Origin: Brevipalpus yothersi
Taxonomy: Eukaryota; Arthropoda; Arachnida; Trombidiformes; Tenuipalpidae
Assembly (NCBI GenBank): GCA_003956705.1
Contig: QZCP01000206.1
Span: 1 to 64,000 of the forward strand
Direction: 5' to 3'
Length of the DNA: 64,000 nucleotides
The notes under the pieces were generated by a model. That model worked only from the letters and a program-made list of their open reading frames with translations. It did no database searches and was not told the origin of the DNA. Position numbers and translations under genes: made by a program. Of the stretch, positions 27,084 through 47,888 are shown piece by piece. The number at the start of each line of letters is the position of its first letter. Positions within the stretch are counted from its first letter, which is position 1.

Positions 27084-28728
27084 TATCAATTATAAATATT
27101 CAAATTTTTTATACTACTAAAATTGAACCTATTTCCAAACTCACAGTCAAATGTGAATCGCGACAATGTACCAGAGTCGTGGTATCAATGAATGAAGAAA
27201 AATTATTAATATACCAATCGAGTCAACCGGGTCAACAGGAACAGGAAACACAGGCAAATTGAAAATCGAATCAAATCAAATGGGAACAAAATCCGTTGAC
27301 AGACAATTAATTGGTGAGAGAGAAGAAAAAAAACGATGTAATGATACGTGAAAATTCAATGAAAAGATGAAAAGATTTTATTGAAGCAAAACCTAAAAAC
27401 ACGCCGTTCAGCACACATGAAACATGAAGTGATTCCATGCTTGCTTGCTTATATAATCCCATGAAAGGCTTATCCAGAATCACTTCAGATGGCTGCACTT
27501 TACACCTTTTCGTTTCGAGCAAAAATCGCGCGAAAAAATGTGTTCCAACGAAATTGAACGATTTTCGTTTTCGTTACCTTTTGTTCGTTCGAGCTAAAGT
27601 GCCGATTGGTCTTTGACAAATAAGAGATATATAGTGGCTGTGAAAGTTGACTGTTGAGTGAAAATTTTGCTTCACCTTGAAAATTCGAAAGGGAATAAGC
27701 CCTAAGAAAATGGTACTGAACAGAGAAATGTAAGAGTCTAGGGCATTCTGGAAAAGATATAACTGTGTTTCCTGAACTGCTCACCAACATTATCGAGTGC
27801 TACCCCAAACTTTGCCTCAGTTCTACTTCAATAGCTACGAGTTGATTTATACTAGAATTACATAGTTTAAAATTCCATGGTTGGCAGTGAATTTATGAGA
27901 GCTATTTCGGTGTAATCTTTGTAGGTAACATCTTTCTCTATGACAAACAAGTTGCTGAAACCTAGTGAATGGGAAGCATTACACTTCCGGTAACGATGAA
28001 GATAATCTGTGATTGAATTGGTTTGTGAGGAGAAAAATATGGGTAATCATGTGCACGAAACACCAAACCTCTAAAACACTGATAAGTATATGTGCGGTAG
28101 GTCAGGGAAAAGAGATTTAGAGATTGATTTCTCATAGCTACTGCTATTACTGCTGTGTATGTGTGTGTGTATTAGCTTTTTTTTCACGGAGAAAAAGGTG
28201 AAATGTGTGTTCACCAGGCTGGCGTGAGAAATGGAAAAGAATTTTACCAGATCAAGTAGCAAACAAATAGCTTAGCTAGCGTGCTAAGCTCAATAGGTAT
28301 TTATTTAATAGATGAGCAAAAGAGAAAGAGAGAGAGAGAGAAAAAGATCTCAACTCGGGTGGCTTCCAATGTGGCCTCCTGTTGATTCGGAAAAACTTGT
28401 GTTTACCTGACTGGTGAACGGATTGTGGCCTCCAGAAAAAAAAGATCTTCCTTACCTTACAGCATCTCTCTCTCTCTCAGCACATATCAGTATATGTGCT
28501 GATCCATACGCAAGCGTGTTCATATATAATGTTCTGATTGGCCGCTGAAAGTTGGGAGCCTTTTTGATCAGAAAAAAAGTTTCGGTCTAACATTATTCTT
28601 ACATGACTTCGAATTTTAGAAAGGGCCACAAAGTTTGTGTGTGTGGATGCAAGTGTGTGCATTTGCAAAATTTTCCATAATAATTCAAGTGTATTTGTGT
28701 GCTGAGTAAGTGATTAATATTTTGATGT
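27084..28728. other. Intergenic between divergent NAP1 and PAN-ZP genes
   Basis: About 1.6 kb, probably both promoters. No gene or structured RNA recognised. Confidence 0.5.
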
Positions 28729-29654
28729 ATGTGTGCCTATGTGCTAATGAAAATGAAACGTATATCACGCTTTCAGTCATTATTTTTTCCATTGTTTAAT
28801 ATTAATTTTTCAACACACCTGTTGATTTTTATTGAATTGATGAACATTTTTTCTTCATACACTTTTTCGCTCAAAAACGATTGTGATACATCTTTATCGA
28901 CCTTCGAACTGTATACTGGCTATTTTTTCTCATCATCAGGGGACACCATTGCCACCCTTCCGGGAACACTTAAGTTGACAGAATGTTTATCACACTGTCG
29001 CAATAATCCATCGTGTAGATCAATCAATTTTGAGACTGGCCTATGTGTTCTATTCAACAGTAGTGCTCTTGAGCAACCCCATTCTTTGAAACGATCTCAA
29101 TTTCCAGTATTCACATTGTATGGACAAAATTTTTGTTCACCAAAAGTGATACCATCTTTTTGCAAGGATTCATGGCTATTTGAAACGGTACCCGATCATC
29201 GGCTAGAAGGTTATCCAAGTAAAAGTGTGCGAGCGTCCGATAGGGTTAATTGTATGATCAAATGTCATGAGGAAACGGAATTTCAGTGTCGCTCAGCAAG
29301 TTATTCCACTAGGACTGGTGAATGTTTCTTGTCAGAAATGGATCGACATGCGGTAGCATCCACAAATTCTGGACGCCAATTTAAAATGATTCTCGGAAGC
29401 GATTATCTGGAAAGCAATTGCGTTGATGGTAAGTGTATTAATACTACCACTAGTACTACTCCTTTTTTAATCGCTTTCTCTTCACTTATACTTGCATATA
29501 CCCCTTTTTTCATCTCTACTTCCATCGGTAACGTGCCCATCATCATCTGCTTACAGGTCCACACTTGGCTACCTGTTCATCTTCTTTTTGCGATACACAG
29601 AATATTTGATCTTGATCATCATCAATCTAACAGGCTATCGCTTTCCGCACTCTA

Positions 29655-29705
<51 letters not shown>

Positions 29706-30121
29706 TCTCACTTGCAGATGAAGTTGATGATTAAAATTTTTTTTACCCTGTCTGTTGTAGTGGTGGTATCTTGTGATCAAGTTGAGACAGTTCCGTTATA
29801 CACACGGCTAGTTTTTCCGATCACGTCTGTATTATTATTTAGCATGAATTCTTGCAAAGCAAAAGGGTTAATGACTGGTGATGATTGGCAATGCAAATAG
29901 TGTTGCATGTATGTGTACATTTTGTTACTGATACTAACCATAGAGTAAGAGAGAATGAAAAATGAAGATGGTAAAAGCAGATGAAAACCTTTCTCTCTCT
30001 CTGAGGTTGGTCCCTAAATTTTTGGCATTATTGGAGACACTGACCGGTTCTAAGAACGATAGGAGAGCCAAGCTTGACTCTTTTTCTTCTTCTCAAATTG
30101 GCCATAAAGAAAATGATAAGG

Positions 30122-30179
<58 letters not shown>

Positions 30180-32169
30180 AGGAAATTGAGATGATCGAGG
30201 AAGAGGTTGAAGAGAGAGGAATTTTTGGATCCCATTTGAATGAAACAAAAGTTAATCATTGTCAATCATACTACACTTTGGAAGGGAATTTTTAAGCATA
30301 ATCATAATCAGTGCAAAATTGATACCTACTTCATCGATGGTACCATTCATTTGTGTACCTATCGAGTGTAGTTTGAAATGCTTTCATTTTCTTCTTCTTC
30401 TTTTGCTCCATCTTTTTCTTCATCATTTTTTCCCTTCCCTTCTTCAACTCATCGATTCATACTCAATGGGTAGCTTAATATTACATGTTGATTTAGCATC
30501 ATCAGTGAAGAGAGAAGTAGAAGAAAAAAAATCTCAAAGGAGGCTGTCTGATCATGAACAAATAGATGGGCCATCATTTGGAGGTCTCCGCTTTTTTTTC
30601 ATGAGATGATGAATTAAGAAAGTGGAAAAGAGTCAGAGGAAAAGTTTCAGTTCTCCTGTCCTTATCATACCTTATGAAAGGTATATAAATAGGTGTTTAC
30701 GATGCCAACGACTTCGTTCTTATCATTTGTAGCGTGATCCGTGTGTAGCAGAAAGATCACATAGACACACACACACAAAATGCTCAGTATCCATGTGAAT
30801 AAGAATAAGAGGGAGAGAGAGAAAAAAAAATTTATACTGTATAAGATCTCATTTAAAACTTGGCACTTTTTTCTCAGGAAAAAAACTCTAAATTTCTCCA
30901 AGTCTCAATATTCGTAGTTTAACAGAATAAAATAAAAAAACTCTCAATTCGTGACTCTGTCTATGGCTGTCTTATAAGAAACAGAGAGAGAAAGAGAGGA
31001 GATTTTACCAAAATTCATTAGACAGGGGCAATGATCATTATGCAAAATTGAAAGGGATGTTTTTTCCTTGTCACGCTGAAAGAATTTATTTACACTTTGC
31101 ATAAAATGCAAATTTTGCGTCAATCTAGTGTATTTCTAAATTTTTTTCTAAAAGCTACTAAGGTCATTGTGCAATCTTGAGAGAAAGCAACCTCTATCCT
31201 AGTCCTCTTACCCTTGCTATTGAATTTTTTTCTCTCTCATCTTCTCATCTTCTCATCTTCTCCATCTTCCACAGAACCCAAAAGAATATGTGAATTCAAG
31301 TCATTGAAGGGCAAAGTTCTCAAAACTGTGGACTCAGTGTTCACCGAATTAAAAACGTACGATGAGTGCCAAAGTAAATGCTTACAGTCCGAATATCGTT
31401 GCTTCTCATTTGATTTGGGCAGCTCTACCAATCGTGTATGTCGCATCAGTCATCTTGATTCATCTTCACTGAGCCACATTAAAGAAGCTTATACCAGTAT
31501 TGATCCTGAGGCGATCACCTACGAGCTAAGCTCATGTTATGACAGTAAGTAACTATACTGAATTCCAATATATTCCATGTTATTTACTGATATCAGGATC
31601 TCATGTGAACTTGTGTTCACATGTGACTAATTTTTCACTTCCTTAGTGTGACTGTTATTCATATCTCACTCTCATGTCTAGTATTCACCTACACTGTATA
31701 CTCATTATAATCTTATTCCTCAGACCGGTTGTTCAGATTGAAAAATTCAATATGCGAATAAGTATCATTCATCCAGTGTCAGTGGTGATGAAGCCCATGA
31801 ACTTGAAAACTTTCTTCTTCAACTTCCATACAGAAGCTCATAATAATGCAAATTTTGATATATATACATTTCAAGCGTAAATATGTGAAAGATTGGAGGA
31901 TGATATTGAGAGTGCGGAAGCGATGGAAGAGAGAGAGAGAGAAAGAGAAAGAGAGATGGACAACATCCATAAGAGAAACTTGAAAGATGAGGATAAAGTT
32001 GTTACATGCCATCGATTATGCATGTGGATGGACGATGCTAGGCAGTAGCGTCGTTCAGGTCATATGCCAACTTTCTCATGATGTTCACAGTTGATAAAGA
32101 AAAAAATAGTCAAAAGAGCAAGAAAAAAATATATTCATCATCACATAAACAGGCATTCGTAAATGTAGA

Positions 32170-32219
<50 letters not shown>

Positions 32220-34699
32220 CGATCTTTTCTATTGGAACGCATCTTTGTTCATCTTGTATTCCTCACTGTACTCAGTATCCTGGAATTTGAGGAGCTCATC
32301 TTTTTTTTCATGGCCTCAAGAAACGAAAATATGAAAAAGTTAAGAGAGTGAAAAAAAAAATCTACCAGAGAGGTCAGCTTGATGGGAAAAAAGATGGCAT
32401 CTTTAGGAAGATAGTAGTAGTGATCAAGTTGAATCTTTTACCAATCTTAATATCTCGAGGTATCAGCTGGAATTCTTTTATTCTTCTCCTCCTCTCTTCT
32501 TCCATCTCTCATCTCCATGAATTGAGCAAAAAACTTTATCTTCCCTCTCCTCCTCCACCTCCACCTTCTCCTCCTCAACCACCTCCAACCTGGAAAGTTT
32601 TTCTAGCGGTTAAAAAGGACTCTGGCCTGATCATAAGAGAAGGTAAAAAAGAGAGAGAGAGAGAGTGAATCGGTTTGAGCAATTTCTCTCGTAAAGATGT
32701 GTCGAAGTTGAATGACAGTGATTCTGTTGTTTAAAGTAGAGGTAAAAACAGTAAAAACAGTAAAAAGGCATTCATTCCCCCAATTCTCCATGAATTGTAA
32801 ATGCTAAATGCTCAATTGCTCATTTGGTTGCAAAAGAAAATTGCCGGATCTTGCACTCTCTCTCTCCTTTCTTGAGATTATTTGCTCATCTTGATGATAG
32901 CTCAATGATGATCAGTGAAACTTTTGAAGCTCAGGTAAGGCCATTGATGCAAGAGCAGAGACAGAAAGAGGGAGAGAGAGAAAGAGAAAGAGATAAAGAG
33001 GGCAAACCTCTGTTGATTGAGCAGAGGATCCATTCTTTTAAGTATGCATGAGAAGAACAAGAAGAAGAAGGAGGCAATGGAGGAGGAAGGTGAGAGAAGA
33101 AGAAGGAGAGAGAGAAAGAAAGAAAGAATAAAGAGAGAGAAGAATTATTTCAACGGCATGCTGTCCTAACTTGGAAAACGGCGGCAGCTGAGGCCATTAC
33201 TTTGCTTTGCGGCCAGGCCGTGGTTCAATGGAGAGAGAGAGATAGAAAAAAAGAATGATCCCCAAAAATTTTCAACCGGTCTGATAATAAGTAGTGGACC
33301 CTAGTCCCAATGAGAAAAGGTTGTGGTGAGACAGAAGGTGGAGGAAAAATATCGTGAAATAGCTTCTCTGCATGATGCTTTCGTGATATGAGTATCCAAT
33401 TCAGTGAGCCGAGAAAACTAGCCCCATGAAAATAGATCAAAAATGAAAAAGAATGAAACAATTTTCCAACTTTTATAGTTTTTTCCCTGAGCTCCCTTAT
33501 AATTTCTTTTTTTGCGCCTTTTTCATCTCTCTCTTCCTCTTTCCACAGTTAACATTGTTTGCAGGTCAGAAGAGATGATAGCCAAAGTTCGGACGAACAG
33601 ATTGTTCAAGGGGAAAATATACGAAAAAAGCAAGCCATACTCGTGTATCAACGATATTGATAGTGATCTCAATTTTGATTTGAGAATGAATTATGGTGAT
33701 GAAAAATGTAATGTACGAAAATCAGAAATGAGCAAATATTCCAGTGATATTGTCATCCAGCATCATGATTCGATTGTCACTTCTAAAGATTTGGGTCTAT
33801 CAATTCAATGTTCTTACAATCTCAACAATCGTACAGTGATCAATAGCATTCAATTGGAATCAGACGGGTGAGTATATCACGTCCAATCATTCGGAACCAC
33901 GATTTTTATGGGTATTTTAAAAATTTTGATGACTTCCGGAGAATGTGGTTTACAGCTTGTTTTTTTTATTGATGATGATGATCATCTCTCTTTCCAACTT
34001 TATCTCTCTTACCTCAGGGACGTAATTGGTAACGCTAAAGATGAACGTTACATACATTCAACAACCGTTGAATCGCCAAATGTGACGGTCACCATTGTGG
34101 ATGATTTGGGATCTTCTGTCCGTAAAGCTCGTATTGGTGATCGATTAACCATTCAATTTGAGATTATTGATAATCCATCTCCATATGAAATATTTATCCG
34201 CTCACTGGTGGCTAGTGATGGCCGTAATTCGGGTGAAATGGAACTGATTGGAGATGATGGCTGTCCACGGGACATTGCTATCATGGGGCCGGTTATCAAG
34301 GCGAAGGGTAACAATCGATTGATGCAGACCACTTTTGAGGCTTTCAAGTTTCCAAGTACAAATAGCGTTCAATTTCGTGCTATTGTCACACCGTGTTTGG
34401 CGAGATGTCAGCCGATTCACTGTTACAGTGAAGGCTTCGATGGTTCACTGAGATCTTCCTATTCGTATGGCCGGAGAAGGAAACGATCAGTATCAATTGA
34501 TCATGATAAAGATATGATTTTACAGCAAACAATCATCATACAAGATACTTTCAATCCGGAACCTGAAATAGATGGATTCATGAATGGTGGTGGTGATAAT
34601 GTGGATAAGCTGATCTTATCAGGTAATTTTTTATCTTTCAAAATTTAATTTCTATTCATCATCAATAGTGACCTATTGTCGGAAGTACTGCATTGACGA

Positions 34700-34742
<43 letters not shown>

Positions 34743-34984
34743 CATTTGAATAAGTAATATTTTTCTCCCATTCAATTACAGATAATATGCAACATCAACC
34801 GTATGCCGGTCAGTGTATGAGCAGAAATTTTGTATTCCTCATTTTTCTCATACTTTTACTCACACAATTGGGAATGTCACTCACATGGACATACTTGAGA
34901 AGATCATTGGAAACAAGGGAACGAGTTCGATCATATCGACAAAATTTCGTTAATTTTTGGGAAAATCAAGCACCACTTCCCTAG
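28729..34984 (+). CDS. PAN(x3)-ZP transmembrane protein, cuticle/apical-matrix type (5 exons)
   Basis: Exons 28729-29428, 31275-31544, 33549-33867, 34018-34622 and 34782-34984 join in phase (700+270+319+605+203 nt) to give 698 residues. After a hydrophobic leader come three PAN/Apple domains (about 52-136, 145-231 and 239-320, each with paired Cys around the central helix). A ZP domain follows (about 324-570, starting IVCRSEEM). Then come a furin-type site (YGRRRKRS, about 581-587), a membrane helix (about 648-668, FVFLIFLILLLTQLGM) and a short basic tail. This is the layout of Drosophila NompA and the Mey/Neo/Nyo PAN-ZP proteins, which polymerise in the apical extracellular matrix after furin cleavage. 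The exact start is uncertain: ATGs at 28729, 28747 and 28753 are all in frame. The introns are loaded with (CT)n and (GA)n tracts. Confidence 0.85.
29658..29702. repeat. (CT)n microsatellite in PAN-ZP intron 1
   Basis: Pure CT tract that forms the pyrimidine tract of a strong unused acceptor at 29717. Confidence 0.97.
30125..30174. repeat. (GA)n microsatellite in PAN-ZP intron 1
   Basis: Pure GA tract in the same intron, complementary to the (CT)n 0.4 kb upstream. Confidence 0.97.
32174..32217. repeat. (GA)n microsatellite in PAN-ZP intron 2
   Basis: Pure GA tract in the 2-kb second intron. Confidence 0.97.
34702..34740. repeat. (CT)n microsatellite in PAN-ZP intron 4
   Basis: CT tract that nearly fills the short last intron (34623-34781). 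Confidence 0.97.
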
Positions 34985-37876
34985 TCAAAAGAATGAGTGT
35001 TCAATTAATCAATACTCGTGCTAATTAAGATGATAATTTAACCCGTTTTTCATCTTTTACCACTCAATGACTGTTTCTTGGTGTTCCAGTGAAAAGAATA
35101 TTCGATAAGTTGCACTGATTGCTTATTTTGATGCTTCCCGATGCCTGATAAAGAGCTTTTTTTCAATTATCATTAGCCATACTGATAATTTTTCAATCTT
35201 GAGGACTCCATGCTTTTTTCTGGAAAGCAGTTAGTATAAGCTGGAATGGATTAACATTCTCTTCGTGAGCTTAGCCAGTTCTCTTGATTATTTTCATTGC
35301 CTTCTAGATTTTGCCGAATTCTAGAATTGAAGAAGAAAAAAGATTCAACTACATATTTGTGAGTGTGAATCTGTAATTTAGCCAAAAGAGGCAAAGCCAT
35401 TTTCTTTCAAAACCCTAAATTCTAATATGAATTTGCCATTCTTCCTCTTTCCATCACATATTGTATATATACAACAAAATTTCATCCATCAATATGGAAA
35501 CTCATCATAAATTAATCCCATTAAAGGTATCATTTTTCTTACAAGAAAAATATTTTTCATATCCACTCTTACACACACGCACAAACAAGAGAGAAAAAAC
35601 AAGAAGAAGAAGCGTAATTAGTTAATCCATTAACTGTGCAATGAAAATGAATTCTTTTCCATCCCTTCCTGATTTATGATTTTTTCAAGTTCATAGAGCC
35701 TTTGGACATTAAAGATGATCCATGAATGTCTTCCTGGAAATAAGATTATGCAAGAATATTCTGCGAATTCTAATCTAGTGGAACAAATCAGTTTATGGAT
35801 GAACCGGGTAACTGGGGGCTTCATGATCACTTCCGGGAAACGATTGAATGCTTACATGCCCATAATGTGGCCCATCCTATAGTTGAAAGTGTCCTAATAT
35901 TCTCTCCAGAAGATTTTCCTCTCAAGACATCATAAACTTTCAACGATAGGTGTTAAATGCTCTCCACTCATCTTGACCAGCTCGTGATTCAGCTTGTAAC
36001 ATCACTTCCAGGCAAAAATTTTTCATGAGCTTCGTGATTCCAGAAGAGACTTCTTGAACTCTGGGCTCTGAAAATTTTTCCCGTAAGTCACTTTCTCCAA
36101 TTTTAAAATTTTCAGGTCTGTGTTCCCTTCATCATATTAATTCATGAAAAATTATTTCCACCACAGCGTGATTCTAGAACTTAGTTTAATAATGTTCATA
36201 TGAGAATCAACTATAACTGGTAATAACTCAACAGATATAGACTCACTAGAGCTTTTGCTTTCAGAAGAGCAATAATTAGCATCAATCATCGATTAGATTT
36301 TTGAAAATCCAAGCTTTTAAGCTAATCAAAAGTATTAGTCAACTCATTTTGTCCTGATGAAATGATTGAGAAAGTATCGAATTTTAAGCTCTGATCATGA
36401 TGAACAAGAATATAGGGATGATTCTGATCACTAATACTGAGGTAGAGAAATAGATACATGTATCTTGATCAATGTTGTTACATGATCGAAAAATTGTCCA
36501 TTCTATTTCACATGAATAATTTACAAGGAGTTGAATGATTTGAGTGAACCCATACATGGATACTCATAATGTTTGATTATTGTTCATTCCACCATTTTTT
36601 GTTGTACGTGTACATGTATTTATCAAATTATAGTACCAAATGAAAGAGATGCCTGAGAGCCACTTCAACATGACCCTTCAACAATGTTTTTGGGGAAAGA
36701 ATTGAGTTTTCCGCAAAAATTTGTCCTAAAGACTCTCTCTCTCCAATTTCAATGATATACCCTTATTCTCCTCCCTCTTCAATTGCTATTTTTCAACTGG
36801 TATCGTAAAAAATAGCTGGCCTTCGTGCTTGAAATTCAGTCATAATTTTACAAAAACTCTTCCGGTTGGGTGATGAGGATAGTTTACGACTAACCACTCT
36901 AGGAGCTATTCTCGATTGAGACACTCAATTTATCTAGCCACAATTCGATGATTGTGGCAATGAAAATGAATGAGAAGAAAAAAAATTCTCAAAGAAATCT
37001 TATGATCCACTTCCTGGTTAATCATTTTCTTTCAATAGCACAAAATCGAAATAACTTGAATCATCTCTTTCTCTCTCTTTTTCTTTCTCTCTTGACGATT
37101 GATTCAGCTCAGCGATATCAGTTTTCACAGATCTTTAGAGCAACTTTTAATATCACCAGCATCATCACTGATTAACATCAATCACTTACACGCTTTCATT
37201 TTCATTCATCTTCCATGGATCAAGACAGCAAGTTAGCACCATTTAATTAACCAATAGAGAGGAAAAAAATTTGATCACAAAATAAGATCATCCCAGATGG
37301 ATGAAGAGAGATTGAGAGAAATATTTCCTATTACTATTATTTCATTGACAAAAGATTCCCATTTTTCAATTTTTTCCCATTCTCAAAGCAAACGATATTT
37401 CATAGCCTGTAGTGACTATACAGTTAGTTTAAGAGAGAGATAGAGAAAGAAAACTAACTTTGCAATGTGATAAGTAGAAAAAAAAGTTCTTGTCAATCAA
37501 GTTCTTTCAAAAAAAATATTTAACGCTCTCGCCCAACAAATACTGATATTTCATGCACCAGTTTATTGAATTTTTATCATCATCATGAATGTATGTTCAA
37601 CTGTAGAAAAATTTGTCGCAAAAGTCGATGCTGGATGATGGTGACTTCATCAAGGATTGATAAGCACCAAAAATTTAGCTTAATGAATGAAGAGAGAACA
37701 GCTTCACACGGTGAATGTCGTCACATACATACACATATACACATTTATCGGAAAAAAAGTTGGCACACCTTATTCGACGTCTTCAATTCTTATTGCGAAT
37801 CTTTTTTCCTTGATATTTCAGTGTCCGTATTGAAAATTTTTTCTCTCACCAACATTCTATGCACTCGAATAACAAA
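34985..37876. other. Intergenic, 2.9 kb, no gene seen
   Basis: AT-rich spacer between two plus-strand genes. Small frames (for example 36948-37175 and 37566-37883) show no domain. The end should contain the WAP gene promoter. Confidence 0.5.
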
Positions 37877-38619
37877 ATGTTGACCCACCAATTTTTGATA
37901 CGTTCTCTACTTTTCATTCTGTTCGTTGCGATTCATTTGAATATTGGAAACTCGATTCGATGTGAAAGTAAGTAAATTTTTTTCTCTCCTTCTTTCAAAT
38001 CGATTGAGAACTCAATAGTTCACCATTCAGTGAAAGCTCAAGATAAGAGAATCAATTGCTCAATTTTGGAATGTGAAAAGAATGTCTCGGTGACACATAT
38101 TTTGAGCTTTCAATGCTAAGAGACATAGTGTTTATCTCTTCTTTTCACTTGAGCTAACTATTTTTATCCAATCAACAGTCAAAAGAAATCATCCAAAATT
38201 GCCCAACTGTTGGCCTCTTACTTACACAGACACTTGCACTTTCTGTAATGATGAATGTAGTGAAAGAATTCCATGCAACAATGGAGGACACTGTTGCGTT
38301 AAGGAATGCGGAACAGCATGCTCACCACCGAATGTCACCCAAAAGTTGGAACGAGGTTTGATATCTGAATTCCATTGTTAATGGAGTGGAAGATGGAGAA
38401 AATAATTAAGTACCAAATTCTTTCGGTATATATATTACAGGTTTAGTGTGTCCAGGGAAAAGGGAAAATTTAACGCATCGTGATGGATGTCCACCGATAC
38501 AGGTGATCGAGAAATGTCATGAATGTAAAGACTATTGTCAAAGTGATATGGAATGTGACAATAAAATATGCTGTCCTACTTTGTGTGGAAAGAGATGCCA
38601 TGAAATTATTATCTTCTAA
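37877..38619 (+). CDS. Secreted double-WAP (four-disulfide core) protein (3 exons)
   Basis: Exons 37877-37967, 38179-38355 and 38441-38619 join in phase 1 throughout (91+177+179 nt) to give 148 residues. Residues 1-27 form a clear signal peptide (LIRSLLFILFVAIHLNIG). Each of the next two exons encodes one WAP-type core: CTFCNDECSERIPC ... GHCCVKECGTAC, then CHECKDYCQSDMEC ... KICCPTLCGKRC. Both contain the CC doublet and the closing CGxxC. WAP proteins are small secreted protease inhibitors or antimicrobials; which applies here cannot be read from sequence. One domain per exon suggests exon duplication. The second donor (GAG|GTTTGA) is weak, but phase and domain continuity support the join. 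Confidence 0.8.
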
Positions 38620-38661
38620 TGGAATTCCAGAGGAAAGTAAATTTTAAATGTAAGAAAAATT

Positions 38662-38667
38662 AATAAA
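38662..38667 (+). terminator. Polyadenylation signal of WAP gene
   Basis: AATAAA 43 nt after the WAP stop codon, at a plausible distance for a short 3' UTR. It faces the convergent KAT6 gene. Confidence 0.55.
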
Positions 38668-38912
38668 TACAACACATAAGCTCATGATGACTACGAGTTG
38701 TTTTTTCTCGTTTTCTTTATAGTACAGGTATAGATAAAAATGATTGGCATGAAGCAATACTTTCAAACGAGTACAAAAAGATGGGAGATAATTTCAATTC
38801 AAACATGTGAAAAACTATCATCACCAGCTTACAAGAATAAACTTAGAGCTGTAGATGAATAAATCACTTTACAAATCAGCAATCCATAAGCAAAAAAGCT
38901 TTTGATACATTA

Positions 38913-45665
<6,753 letters not shown>

Positions 45666-47888
45666 CTAAAATAACAAAATAGATAAAATTGATCCATCAG
45701 CCAATACATAAACACAAAATGTATGTCAAAGAAAAAGGGTTAAATTTTGATGCTCAAAAATATTTACTCACACACACACATACGTTCACTCATTGAGACA
45801 TTCTTCACTTTCTCTCTCATTCATAAGCTCTATGTTACACTCATCCATCTAAAGGCATGCGATTGATTGATCACAATCAATTGTCACCTACCTTTATATC
45901 GTTCAATTAAGTATATGAAATGAAAACATTTTTCCATCTGAAATTAATAATTTATAAATTTAATTAACAATCACTAGGAACAAAATAGTTACATACACAC
46001 ACACATATATTTCGAAATACACACACAAACAAAGAATTCATGTTACACTATCATCAAGCAAGCTCGGGCTTGAGAGGCTCTCAATGAGAGCCCAAAAAGA
46101 GGAGGCAAAAAGAAAGCAAAAAAGAAAGAGAATACAAACACCTCTCTTTCAATTGGTTCTCTTTACTATTGGCGCGCGAAATATAATGGCCTTAGATCTG
46201 TCCAATATATTTGAGGCCGCTTATTTTTCAGTTTCCCATGATGCTTGGAATTCAAACAATTTCCAATGATCAACCACTTTATTCACACTACTCATTTTCA
46301 TTGATTATTGAGATTGGCCTCTCTCATTGATAGGTTGAGTCCGGAGTTCATTGAGACAGAGAGCTGTTGTGTAAGCTTGGCCTTTGATTGATGGATGACT
46401 CATACGCTGTGAGTGTGATACAGCTTTTCTCTCTCTCTCTCTTGCTCTGATTTGTTTGTGGATAAGTGAACAATCATCGTTCTTGGTTGAGTAGTAAGTA
46501 CAAGTGTAATAAGATGCAAGTTTTAAAACTTTCCTCTTCTTCTTCTCTCTTGCTGATTTGATAATTTTTTATCTTTTGATGATGATCAAAGTGCATTCTT
46601 CAAGAGTTTAAAGATTTGATCATTTCTCATTGGACTCATTGAAACTGACAGAGGTTGAAGGTGCAACACGATTAGTAGAAAGTTGTATAGATGGGAATCT
46701 TTTCAACATAGTTAAACTGTTGGAATGACCGACATGAGTGTCTTGAGAATCCTTTTTCCATACAGTTAAATTCTCAGTATTTCACTCTCAAGTGATTTAA
46801 AATATTTTATGTTCATAAGAGAGTGCCTCAGGAAATGATCGATTGTAGCTTGTAGAGATGTAAGGCAGAGGGAAAAAAATTCATTAACTCATCTTACGGC
46901 TCACTTGATCATTAATTAGACAATAATCAGAATCTCGCTGCAATACTAAATGGATTCTAGTTTCGATTGTTCTTGAATGTTTAATATATGTATATTGGAA
47001 TGTGAAAGATGCAATCGAATGTTGTGCAATGTGAAAAATGTCAGAGAGAGAAGGGAAAAGAAAAAGAGAGAGAGAGAGAAGGAAAGAGAGAGCTTTATGA
47101 TGAAGAAATTAGGCGCATGAAGATCGCTTCGCAAGTTCATTTTTATGGCTCATGTTTACATCACTTCAACTATCAGAGGTTGGCAGTTCATGTTGCCATC
47201 CTTTGATTGTTCCTCATAATTGATATAATTTAATATTTTCATCATAAATTCATCATAATTTTCACTCTGAAGTGTTCAATATTTCAAGATAAACACTGTA
47301 GCAAGTGATCTGAAGAAAAATAAAAAGCTTCAATGTTGGTCAGTAGTTGAGTGGGCCACTTTTACTGTTACATTTTTCCGCATTTTCTTCAGGTAATCAT
47401 CATCATTATCAATTATTCAACTGTTTCTTTCTCTTATCTTGATGAGTGTTTCGAATTGTTTTCCATCTCCTTGGATTTAAGATGATTTCAATCGGTTCTA
47501 ATCATGTTTATATCCTTTGAAATAAAAATTCTTGTTGTAATCTTAAATAATACATGTAGTTGGGTTCATTAAGATTTCCTCAACTTATGACGAATATCAA
47601 GATACTGATGATGCTTTTTTTTCTCATTCCCTAGAACTTGCATTTTGAAAATATATATTCAACATGCCCATTCAATGTCTTCCTGGTGTATTGGAAGGTG
47701 GAAAATGGGGCTCCTATTATGATGATGGTCAATGCTATTTTATTCGATTGTTCTAGGAAGCGACTCGAATTGCTGCAAATATTTGTCGAAAGCTCAATTA
47801 GCACTGTAACAGTCCACGAGCAGTTGATACAATATTTCCGAGGACTTCTTATCGTCCATCCTGATTGAGCCTTCCCGAAGTTTCAGCC
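45666..47888. other. Divergent spacer KAT6 / TMEM65
   Basis: About 2.2 kb probably containing KAT6 5' exon(s) or promoter and the TMEM65 promoter. No conserved exon could be recognised, including none for the expected KAT6 winged-helix domain. Confidence 0.5.
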
